From the NCBI GenBank assembly GCA_040007095.1, contig JBDTVS010000159.1, positions 1 to 14,713 on the forward strand: 14,713 nucleotides of DNA, read 5' to 3'. Below are positions 1 to 7,557 of this stretch, piece after piece (position 1 is the stretch's first letter; every line of letters begins with the position of its first letter). Origin of the DNA: JBDTVS01 sp040007095 (lineage in GTDB: Bacteria; Acidobacteriota; Vicinamibacteria; Vicinamibacterales; CAVVIG01). A model generated the notes under the pieces. That model had not been told where the DNA came from. It did not search any database and saw only the letters and a list, made by a program, of their open reading frames with translations. The position numbers and the translations under genes are program-made.

Positions 1-3000
1 CCGGCGCAGATGGAAGGGTACATCACCTACTACTACGAGTACCACTTCCTCTACGTCAACGGGATTGAGAGCGTCGAATCAAAATCGATTCAGAACACCA
101 GCCTGCTGAAGCTGACGTTTCACGCCGGCACCGACATGGCCGAGGCGCTCGCGCAGACGATCGGCTACGTCAACCGGGCCCGCGCGTTCATGCCTCCGGG
201 CACAGTCGGTCCGTTCATCATGCGGTTCGACGCGGGCACCGTGCCGGTCGGGTATCTCGTGTTCTCGAGCGACAGCCGCAGCCTGGGTGAGATTCAGGAC
301 CTCGCGTTGAACCGTGTGCGTCCGCAGTTTGCGACGCTGCCAGGCCTGACCTCGCCGCCGCCGTTCGGTGGTAGTCAGCGGACGATCGTCATCCGTGTCG
401 ATCCGGATCGACTTCGCTCATATGGCATGTCGCCCGACGAGGTGATTCGCGCGGTGACGACCGGCAACGTCATCATGCCCTCCGGCAGTGTGAACATCGG
501 CGACGAAACGCGGATCTCGCCGATGAACTCCGTCGTATCCAACATCAACGATCTGCTGGACCTGCCGATTCGCACCGGTGCGGGACCGCCCGTGTCGATT
601 CGCGATATCGGCTCGGTCAGCGACAGCACCGACATTCCGACCGCCTACGCGCTGGTGAACGGGCGTCGGGCGGTCTACATACCGGTGACGAAACGTCCTG
701 ACGCTTCCACGCTGACGGTCGTCAGCTCGGTAAAGGCGAATCTCGCGCGCTTCCAGGCGCTGGTCCCCGACGACATCACCGTGAGCTACGAGTTGGATCA
801 GTCGCGCAACGTGGCGGCATCGCTCCAGGCGGTGCTACGGGAAGCGGGCCTCGGCGCTCTGTTGACCGGTCTGATGGTGCTCTTCTTCCTCCGCGACTGG
901 CGCAGCGCGGGCATCGTCGTGGTGACGATTCCCTTCGCGCTCCTCACCGCGGTGATCGCGCTCTGGGGCACAGGACAGACCATCAATGTCATGACGCTCG
1001 GAGGGCTTGCGCTGGCGGTCGGCATTCTGGTCGATGAAGCCACCGTCGCCATCGAAAACATCCACACGCACCTCGCGCGTGGTGTGCCGGTTGCCGAAGG
1101 TGTGCTGGACGCGAGCGCGGAAGTGGTCATCCCACGACTACTCGCCATGCTCTCGGTCGTCGCCGTGTTCGTTCCGTCCTTCTTCATGACCGGCGTGTCG
1201 CGGTCGCTCTTTGTGCCCCTCTCGCTCGCGGTCGGCTTCTCGATGGTGGCCTCGTTTCTTCTGTCGAGCTCTCTCGTCCCGGTGCTGTCTATCTGGCTCC
1301 TGAAAAGCCGCCGCGGCCAGGCGAGCGTCGACCACCACGCGGAGGACTGGGTTGACCGGCTGCGGGACCGCCTCGGGGGGCTCTTGCAGCGACTGGCTCC
1401 CGCACGCTGGATCCTCGTCACCGCGTATGCAGCCGTCACCATCGGCCTGGTCGCAGCCGTCGGCCTCACCCTCGGACGCGAGATCTTCCCAGCAGGCGGC
1501 GCGAGTCAGTTCCAGCTGCGCTTTCGGGCTCCAGCGGGGACGAAGTTTGAATCGACCGAGCATCTCGCAACCGACGTACTCGACGAGATCAAGCAGGCCG
1601 CGGGTCCGCACAACGTCGATATCACGCTCGGTTATATCGGCGTCCAGCCCTCGTCGTACCCGATCAACACCATCTTTCTCTGGACCGGTGGTTCGCACGA
1701 AGGCGTGCTGCAGGTCGCGCTCAAGCCAGAGGCGGGCATTCGCCTCACGGACTTCGAAGAAACGTTGCGGGCCCGGTTCAGCGAACGCTTTCCCACCGCC
1801 CAGTTTTCGTTCGAGCCCGGCGATATCGTCAACCGGATTATGAACTTTGGCACGTCGACGCCGGTCGAGGTGGCGATCACCGGGCCGGATTTCGCGGCCA
1901 GCCGAACCTTCGCGGCGAAGGTTCGGGACGAGCTCGCGCGGATCCCGGCGCTGCGCGACCTGCAGTACGGCCAAGCGCTCGACTACCCGGCGATCCAGGT
2001 CGACGTGAACCGCCAGATGGCAGGTCAGCTGGGTTTGACCGTCGATCAGGTCGGGCGCTCCTTTGCCGCGGCGACCTCGTCGAGCCGGTTCGTTGCGCCC
2101 AACTATTGGGCGGATCCGCGCACGGGCATCGCGTTCCAGGTACAGATCGAAGTGCCACAACCACGGATGACCACGCTCGACGACTTGCGGGTGGTGCCGG
2201 TGAGCGCCGACCGCGGCTCGCATGCACTGCTGGGAGACGTCGCGACGATCGGCAACGCGACGATTGTGGGCGAGTACGATCGGATCAATGGCCAACGCAT
2301 GGTCACGCTGACCGCGAACGTCGCAGGACAAGACCTTGGACGTACCGTGGGCCAGGTGGACCAAGCCATCGCGCGGGCGGGAACGCCGCCGCGCGGCGCG
2401 GCGGTGGCCGTGCGCGGCCAGATCGGCGCCATGCGCGAGACCTTCACGAACATCACCGCCGGCCTGATCGTCGCGGTCGTCGTCATCTTCCTGCTGCTGG
2501 CCGCGAACTTTCAGTCGCTGCGTCTGGCGTTCGTCGTGGTCTCAACCGTGCCAGCGGTGCTCATGGGCGTGGTCCTGATGCTGGCCATCACGCGGACGAC
2601 GCTGAACGTGCAGTCCTTCATGGGCGCCATCATGGCGATCGGGGTCGCCGTGGCCAACGCCATCCTGCTGGTGACATTTGCGGAACAGGCCCGCGTGCAG
2701 GGCACCTCGCCGCTGCAGACGGCGATCGACGCCGCGCGCTCCCGCATGCGCCCCGTCTTGATGACGAGTGCCGCGATGATCGCCGGCATGATGCCGATGG
2801 CACTCGCCTTGGGAGAAGGGGCCGAGGCGACTGCGCCGCTCGGCCGCGCCGTGATTGGAGGCCTGGCCGCCGCGACCGTTGCGACGCTGATCGTGCTGCC
2901 GTCGGTGTATTCACTCGTGCAGCAGTCCGCCCGTGTGGGATCCCCCTCCATGGATCCCGACGATCCGGCGAGCGCGTACCGCAGACAGGGAGCCATATGA
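1..3000 (+). CDS. RND efflux transporter permease subunit (AcrB/MexB-like), 5' end outside window
   Basis: Inner-membrane proton-driven pump of a tripartite RND system. The frame is open from base 1, and the family's usual N-terminus (TM1 and roughly 45-50 residues) is missing, so the ATG at base 10 is internal and the gene begins upstream. About 999 codons are present. Visible parts: first porter domain; TM2-TM6 around bases 830-1310; a TM7-like segment at 1405-1485; second porter domain; TM8-TM12 around 2450-2920. TM4 carries G-I-L-V-D-E-A-T-V with D at 1033-1035 and E at 1036-1038, the place where AcrB has the D407-D408 proton relay. The conserved M-R-P-V-L-M-T-S motif lies at about 2746-2769. 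The stop codon overlaps the start of the membrane-fusion gene (ATGA). Substrate cannot be read from sequence. Hydrophobic drug/multidrug type (HAE) is more likely than metal (CusA/CzcA) but unproven. The frame is intact for 3 kb. Confidence 0.95.
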   Translation, partial: PAQMEGYITYYYEYHFLYVNGIESVESKSIQNTSLLKLTFHAGTDMAEALAQTIGYVNRARAFMPPGTVGPFIMRFDAGTVPVGYLVFSSDSRSLGEIQDLALNRVRPQFATLPGLTSPPPFGGSQRTIVIRVDPDRLRSYGMSPDEVIRAVTTGNVIMPSGSVNIGDETRISPMNSVVSNINDLLDLPIRTGAGPPVSIRDIGSVSDSTDIPTAYALVNGRRAVYIPVTKRPDASTLTVVSSVKANLARFQALVPDDITVSYELDQSRNVAASLQAVLREAGLGALLTGLMVLFFLRDWRSAGIVVVTIPFALLTAVIALWGTGQTINVMTLGGLALAVGILVDEATVAIENIHTHLARGVPVAEGVLDASAEVVIPRLLAMLSVVAVFVPSFFMTGVSRSLFVPLSLAVGFSMVASFLLSSSLVPVLSIWLLKSRRGQASVDHHAEDWVDRLRDRLGGLLQRLAPARWILVTAYAAVTIGLVAAVGLTLGREIFPAGGASQFQLRFRAPAGTKFESTEHLATDVLDEIKQAAGPHNVDITLGYIGVQPSSYPINTIFLWTGGSHEGVLQVALKPEAGIRLTDFEETLRARFSERFPTAQFSFEPGDIVNRIMNFGTSTPVEVAITGPDFAASRTFAAKVRDELARIPALRDLQYGQALDYPAIQVDVNRQMAGQLGLTVDQVGRSFAAATSSSRFVAPNYWADPRTGIAFQVQIEVPQPRMTTLDDLRVVPVSADRGSHALLGDVATIGNATIVGEYDRINGQRMVTLTANVAGQDLGRTVGQVDQAIARAGTPPRGAAVAVRGQIGAMRETFTNITAGLIVAVVVIFLLLAANFQSLRLAFVVVSTVPAVLMGVVLMLAITRTTLNVQSFMGAIMAIGVAVANAILLVTFAEQARVQGTSPLQTAIDAARSRMRPVLMTSAAMIAGMMPMALALGEGAEATAPLGRAVIGGLAAATVATLIVLPSVYSLVQQSARVGSPSMDPDDPASAYRRQGAI
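2987..2992 (+). promoter_or_regulatory. Ribosome binding site of the membrane-fusion gene, inside the permease gene
   Basis: AGGGAG four bases before the ATG at 2997. Together with the ATGA stop/start overlap this supports translational coupling of the two pump subunits. Confidence 0.6.
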
Positions 3001-4172
3001 GGACGCAGATACGTTTCGGGGGGGGGCGCGCCGCGTTCGGCGCAGTCTCGTTGTTGGCCCTGGCTGGCTGTGGCGGCAATGCGCCGGCTCAGACCACGCA
3101 GAAGGCCGCGTCGGCGGGGCCGCCGATCGTCGAGGTGGTGAAGGTCGTCGAACAGCCACTCGACGTGACCTTGTCGCTGCCGGGAGAGCTCACGCCCTAC
3201 GAGACGGTCGCGCTCTATTCCCGCGTGAACGGATTCGTCAAGACCATTGGCGTCGATCGCGGATCGCGGGTGAAGGCCGGCGAGCAAATCGCCGTCCTCG
3301 AGGCCCCCGAACTCGGTGCCCAACAGGCTGAAGCGCAGTCGAGGCTGCAGGGGACGGAGGCGCAACTCGCGGCCGTGCGATCGAAGGCCGATGCGACCTC
3401 GAGCACCTACGACAAGTTGAAGGCAGCATCGGCGACACCGGGTGTCGTCGCCGGCAATGATGTGGTCTTGGCGCAGAAGGCGGTCGAGGCCGACCGGAGC
3501 CAGATCGTCGCCGCTCAGCAGAACGTCGAAGGAGCCCGCCAGGCACTGAAGTCGGTCAGTGACATGGAAGCGTACCTCCGGATCACCGCGCCCTTCGATG
3601 GCGTCGTGACCGAACGAAACGTCCACCCGGGAGCCCTGGTGGGTCCGACGGGTGGACCAGGCACGGCGACGCCGATCGTCCGGATCGTCGCGAGCGATCG
3701 GCTGCGCCTTGTTATTCCCGTGCCCGAGGCCTACACGGCTGGCCTGACGAATGGGACGTCTTTGACCTTCACGGTCGCCGCCTACCCGGGACAGACATTC
3801 ACCGGCACGATCTCCCGCATCTCGCGATCCGTGGATGTCGCGACTCGAACCATGCCGATCGAACTCGACGTGAACAACGTCGATGGTCGTCTCGCGCCTG
3901 GCACATTCTGCCAGGTCAAGTGGCCGGTACGTCGAACGGCGCCGTCACTCCTCGTGCCGAGCGGCAGTGTCGCCAGCACCACCGGACGTTCGTTTGTCAT
4001 CCGCGTGCGAGACGGCCGCACTGAATGGGTCGACGTCAAGACCGGGCTGACATCTGGCCAGCTGGTGGAAGTCTTCGGAGATCTGAAATCCGGCGAGGAG
4101 ATCGCCGCGCGGGGGACCGACGAACTGAAGGCCGGGGCATCTGTCCAAACGAAACAAGCGAAGCCCGCGTAG
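2997..4172 (+). CDS. RND efflux periplasmic adaptor (membrane-fusion) subunit, lipoprotein
   Basis: 391-residue HlyD/AcrA-family adaptor linking the permease to an outer-membrane channel. The start at 2997 overlaps the permease stop and is followed by a lipoprotein signal: basic residues, a hydrophobic stretch, and lipobox L-A-G-C with Cys25. Order of parts: split lipoyl domain (V-N-G-F-V-K-T-I-G-V ... G-S-R-V-K-A-G), an alpha-helical hairpin rich in Ala/Gln/Glu at about residues 105-180, the second lipoyl half (I-T-A-P-F-D-G-V-V), a beta-barrel (about 235-310), and a membrane-proximal domain to the end. The frame is open much further upstream, but that part is a shadow of the permease. The permease-then-adaptor order is the reverse of acrAB, and no TolC-type gene follows, so the channel must come from elsewhere. 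A nine-G run lies in the signal-peptide region. Confidence 0.94.
   Translation: MRTQIRFGGGRAAFGAVSLLALAGCGGNAPAQTTQKAASAGPPIVEVVKVVEQPLDVTLSLPGELTPYETVALYSRVNGFVKTIGVDRGSRVKAGEQIAVLEAPELGAQQAEAQSRLQGTEAQLAAVRSKADATSSTYDKLKAASATPGVVAGNDVVLAQKAVEADRSQIVAAQQNVEGARQALKSVSDMEAYLRITAPFDGVVTERNVHPGALVGPTGGPGTATPIVRIVASDRLRLVIPVPEAYTAGLTNGTSLTFTVAAYPGQTFTGTISRISRSVDVATRTMPIELDVNNVDGRLAPGTFCQVKWPVRRTAPSLLVPSGSVASTTGRSFVIRVRDGRTEWVDVKTGLTSGQLVEVFGDLKSGEEIAARGTDELKAGASVQTKQAKPA
3018..3026 (+). repeat. Homopolymeric G9 tract in the adaptor signal-peptide coding region
   Basis: Nine consecutive G encode three glycines (residues 8-10) just before the hydrophobic part of the lipoprotein signal. Slippage by one base would shift the frame after residue 10 and abolish the adaptor. 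Mononucleotide G tracts at 5' ends of genes are classic contingency loci in some pathogens; here the length is visible but variability is not. Confidence 0.85.
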
Positions 4173-4651
4173 CGCGGCTGGGCGGGATACGGGCGGCACG
4201 CCGACTGGCGAGCCTGGGGGCCGGCGCCGCGCCGAGGGTGGAGGCCTTGTCGGGGCACCGGGCTCTTTGACCATCGGCGGGGGCTCCCTACGAGGCGGAT
4301 TATGTCGCGGCCAGCCTGATGAATCCAAGCGTGATCAGCTCGCCAAGCTGCTCACGGTATGTCACTGCTCCGACAGCGCGGCGGCCGCACCGGCCGACGC
4401 CGAATGGATTCTTGACGTCTTCCGCGCCGACGCACGGGCCCCTCAAGCGGGTGAGCTTGAAAGAATCAAGTGACTCTGAGTGTCCACTAGTAGACAGCCG
4501 GCCAGGGCGCGGGATCACTACACTCGTTGAAAGATGAGTGCTGCCAGGGGGGTGCGACATCGATTGAAATCCGGCACGGAGCGACAGCATCGGGACATCG
4601 AAGCGGTCGTCGATCCGATGCACACGTTTTCCTCTCGCAGGAAAGCCGTCG
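4173..4651. other. Intergenic stretch, no supported gene
   Basis: 479 bases between the efflux operon and the phytochrome. Short open frames exist on both strands (for example 4267-4473 plus and 4300-4623 minus), but none has a convincing start signal or recognisable family. The minus frame ends in a somewhat protein-like stretch and could be a gene remnant. I see no clear stem-loop terminator after 4172. The promoter for the downstream phytochrome should lie here but I cannot pick one out. Confidence 0.5.
4639..4643 (+). promoter_or_regulatory. Ribosome binding site of the phytochrome gene
   Basis: AGGAA eight bases upstream of the ATG at 4652. It fixes the start so that the conserved N-terminal cysteine of the PAS2 domain falls about 19 residues in, as in bacteriophytochromes. 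Confidence 0.6.
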
Positions 4652-6539
4652 ATGGGTCATGAATATCCCTGCAGCATCAAGCGGCACGGCATCACACTGG
4701 AACAGTGCGAGGATGAGCCGGTACAGACACCTGGCTGCATTCAGGCGCATGGGGTCCTGCTGGTACTCCGGCGGAGCGATCTCACGATCCTGCAGATTAG
4801 TGAGAACAGCCAGGACTGGCTCGGATTCGCACCCCAGGACCTGCTGACCACCCACGTGTCCGTCGCCGTCGGCGACGCGTGGCCCAGCACCTCCGGACCG
4901 CCCTGGACCGCGAGCAGCTGGAGCGAGCGCCACTCTACCTGACGACTCTTGAACCGAGAGATCTCCACAATACCCGGTCGCTGCACGTCAGTCTGCACAC
5001 CCGCTCGAGCCTGGTCCTGCTGAACTCGAAGACGCGATCGCCTCCGACATCGACTCTCCGGATCAGATTGGTGTCGAGCCGGACTATTACGGCCTGGTCC
5101 GGACAACCCTGACTCGCTTACAAGCGGCTTCGAGCGTTCGCGACCTGACCCAGGCGATCACGGAGGAAGTGCGTCGCATCACGGCGCTGGATCGGGTCAT
5201 GGTCTATTACTTCCATGCCGACGACAGCGGCGAGGTGGTGGCCGAATCCAAACGAGAGAATCAGGAGTCGTGGCTGGGTTGGCGTTACCGGGCTCATGAC
5301 ATTCCCTCTCCCGCTCGCGAGATTTTCAAGAAGATCTGGTCACGACCGGTCCCCGATGTGCGCGCAGAGCTCTTCGAGATGGTGCCCCTCTTGAATCCCG
5401 ACACGAGACAGCCGCTGGACATGACCTACTGCTCGCTGCGAGGGGCATCGATCATGTACACGAAGTATCTCGACCACATGGGCGTTCGGGCCGCGTTCAC
5501 GCTGCCGCTCAGGCGAGACGGAGAGCTGTGGGGGCTGATCGCATGTCATCACGACACCGCGAAGCGCTTGTCGTATCGGATCCGTGCGGCCTGCGAATTC
5601 CTGGCACGCGGCGCCTCGCAGCAGCTGGTGTGGGCGGAGGAACGGGAGAACGCGGAGTATCGCATCAGGCTGGAGGAGGCCAACCATGCCCTCATCTCCA
5701 AGGTGACCGTGGCGCCGGAGCTCACCGCGTTCACCGAGGGCCCGGTTCGTCTGGGCAGCGACTTGAATTGCGCGGGCGCGGCGATCTTCTGTCAGGACAG
5801 CTGGAACCATACCGGGCAGACCCCGTCAGTCCCGGACATGACCGCATTGGGAAGCTGGCTGCTGACCCAGCCGGCCTGTCAGGAAGGCTCCCCGAATCCC
5901 ATTTTCGTCACGGATCGTCTATCCGAGCTCTACCCCGCGGCGTCAGACTTCGCTGAACACGGCAGCGGCCTGATGGCCTTCTGCTTTTCGAGAACACCGT
6001 TGGGCCTGGTGTTGCTTTTCAAGTCCGAAACCCTCCACACCCTGACGTGGGCCGGGAATCCCAATGAACTACCGACGGCACAGGGGCCTCACGGAACCCG
6101 GCTCTCGCCCCGAAAGAGCTTCGAACCATGGCGTGAGACGGTCCGCCGCCGCTCGATGCCGTGGAAGACCGTTGAATGCGCCGCCATTGGCAAGCTGCGC
6201 GGCTTGATCATCGATCTGCTGGTCTCGCGGGCCGAACAGCTGAATACGCTCCGGTCACGAGTCGCGGAGCGCACCCGGGAGTTGCAGAGCAGCAAGGAAC
6301 ATCTCAATGCCGTCCTCGACAGCTCACTCGACGGCATCATCGTCTATGAATCGATTCGGAATGAGGCCGGCACGCTCCGGGACCTGCGATTCGCGATGAT
6401 CAATCCGGCGGCCGCAAGCCTGATGCGCCTGGCGGCCATCGACCTGATTGGGCACACCCTGCTGGAAATTCTCCCGTCTGCCGCCACCCACCTGTTCGCA
6501 CAGTTCAGCGCGGTCATCGAACATGGCCCGAGCCTCGAA
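4652..6539 (+). pseudogene. Bacteriophytochrome hybrid histidine kinase, 5' part: PAS2-GAF-PHY-PAS sensory module, two frameshifts
   Basis: Red/far-red light sensor module that binds a bilin. The N-terminus has C-E-D-E-P-V-Q-T-P-G-C-I-Q-A-H-G, matching the family motif whose first Cys carries biliverdin. Reading then breaks twice. Near 4878 one base seems missing (G-D-A then V-A-Q-H-L-R), and near 5022 one G is missing (L-V-L-L then E-L-E-D-A). Adding one G at each place restores a continuous protein. From about 5020 the frame is open through the GAF domain (D-I-P at 5298-5306; G-L-I-A-C-H-H near 5535), the PHY domain with tongue motifs W-A-G (from 6048) and P-R-K-S-F (6108-6122), and a coiled linker into a PAS domain from about 6290. 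A Tyr (5457-5459) replaces the conserved GAF histidine equivalent to His260 of the Deinococcus protein. At 6539 the protein logic stops because the next kilobase is inverted; in the present arrangement the frame ends at a stop at 6606-6608. Confidence 0.9.
6529..6539 (+). repeat. Left inverted repeat at the inversion breakpoint
   Basis: CGAGCCTCGAA on the plus strand pairs with the complement of 7547-7557 (CGAGTTTCGAA), 9 of 11 bases identical, sharing a TCGAA core. The repeats sit exactly where the coding logic switches strand, and in both copies the codons read Ser-x-Glu in the same phase. Confidence 0.7.
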
Positions 6540-7546
6540 ATGGTCACCGCTTCCTCGGTGCTGCTGGCGCGTTCGTTACGCAGGCGCCAGGCGGAGAGTT
6601 GCTGCTGAAGAAATTGCCGGCTGGTGTGGTTGTCGTCCACGACGAGCACCCGGGTGCCGAGATATTCGTGGCCGAGTTCAGGCTCGCGGCCCGGCTCGAC
6701 CTGGCGCAAGAACCTCATCGTGACCCAGAACGTCGAACCCTCGCCCAATGTGCTCTCGACCCCGATACTGCCGTTCATCAGATTCGCCAAGCGCTTACAG
6801 ATGACCAGCCCCAACCCGGTGCCGCCGAACCGCCGCGAGGTCGAGCTATCGGCCTGGACAAAGGGCTGGAACGACCCGGCTCGAGCCTCGGTTGAAATGC
6901 CCACGCCGGTGTCCTGGATCTCAAAGCGCGTCAGGACGTCCGTTCCGGTCTCCGCTTCAACGGTCACCCGCACGGCGACCTCGCCCGACTCCGTGAACTT
7001 GATCGCATTGCCAACCAGATTCGCCAGCACCTGATGGACGCGCCCCGGATCCCCGCGCAGCTTGGTGGGCACCCCTGGCCCGACGCCGCCGACCAACTCG
7101 ATCTGCCTGGCCCGGGCCTGACCCGCCAGCATCTCCAACATCTCCTCAACCACGTGGCGCAGATCGAAGTCGAGCTCTTCGAACCCGAGCTGTCCGGCCT
7201 CGATCTTCGAAAAATCCAGAACATCGTTGATGAGCCGTAACAGCGTTTGTCCGCTGGAGCGGATGGTCTCCGCGATCTCGCGCTGCTCCGGTGCCAGATC
7301 GGATTCGAGCAGCAGTCCAGTCAGTCCGATCACGCCGTTCATCGGCGTGCGGATCTCGTGACTCATGGTGGCGAGGAAGTCGCTCTTGGCCTGGTCGGCG
7401 ACCTGAGCACGTTCCTTTGCCAGCCGAAGATCCTGCTCGTATTGCTTGCTCGCCGTGATGTCCGTGAAGGTCACGATCAGGCCGTCGCCCAGCTTGACCG
7501 CCGCAAGTCGGAGGCAGCGGGATTCTCCCTCAGAGACGGCATCGTA
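6540..7546 (-). pseudogene. Inverted histidine-kinase core of the phytochrome: end of PAS, HisKA, HATPase, start of REC1
   Basis: Read on the minus strand this segment runs: end of a PAS domain (V-K-L-G-D-G-L-I-V-T-F-T-D-I-T), coiled linker, HisKA with H-box S-H-E-I-R-T-P-M-N-G (phospho-acceptor His codon 7358-7360), HATPase_c with N-box N-A-I-K-F-T (about 6992-7009), G1 D-T-G-V-G-I-S, F-box F-Q-P-F-V-Q-A-D and G2 G-G-T-G-L-G-L (about 6805-6835), then R-V-L-V-V-D-D-N opening a receiver domain. These are exactly the parts missing between the plus-strand PAS and receiver pieces on either side. All catalytic motifs are intact and the segment has no internal frameshift. The minus-strand frame stays open beyond both edges (6344-7876), but those flanks are antisense to the receiver and PAS pieces and are not conserved protein. 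Confidence 0.9.
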
Positions 7547-7557
7547 TTCGAAACTCG
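7547..7557 (-). repeat. Right inverted repeat at the inversion breakpoint
   Basis: On the minus strand this reads CGAGTTTCGAA, the partner of the repeat at 6529-6539. Reversing 6540-7546 between them joins acc-att-tcg to aaa-ctc-gca in frame, so both edges are restored together. Confidence 0.7.

Noticed and set aside
1138..2364. 408-codon open frame on the minus strand
   Set aside because: It is antisense to the intact RND permease; high GC gives long shadow frames, and the protein is Arg/Asp/His-rich with no family resemblance.
2106..2996. Long upstream extension of the adaptor frame, open from 2106
   Set aside because: It lies wholly inside the permease gene in another frame, gives a low-complexity Arg-rich protein, and the lipoprotein signal peptide fixes the start at 2997.
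2511..3626. 371-codon open frame on the minus strand across permease and adaptor
   Set aside because: Antisense to two well-supported genes and without recognisable motifs.
4267..4623. Small open frames on both strands between pump and phytochrome
   Set aside because: No ribosome site and no recognised family. The minus frame (4300-4623) ends in a protein-like stretch, but I cannot name it or defend it as a gene.
5169..6608. Treating the 479-codon frame as a complete stand-alone gene starting at 5169
   Set aside because: Its first codons are mid-GAF (E-E-V-R-R-I-T-A-L-D) and conserved phytochrome sequence continues upstream; its last 20 or so codons are antisense of a receiver domain.
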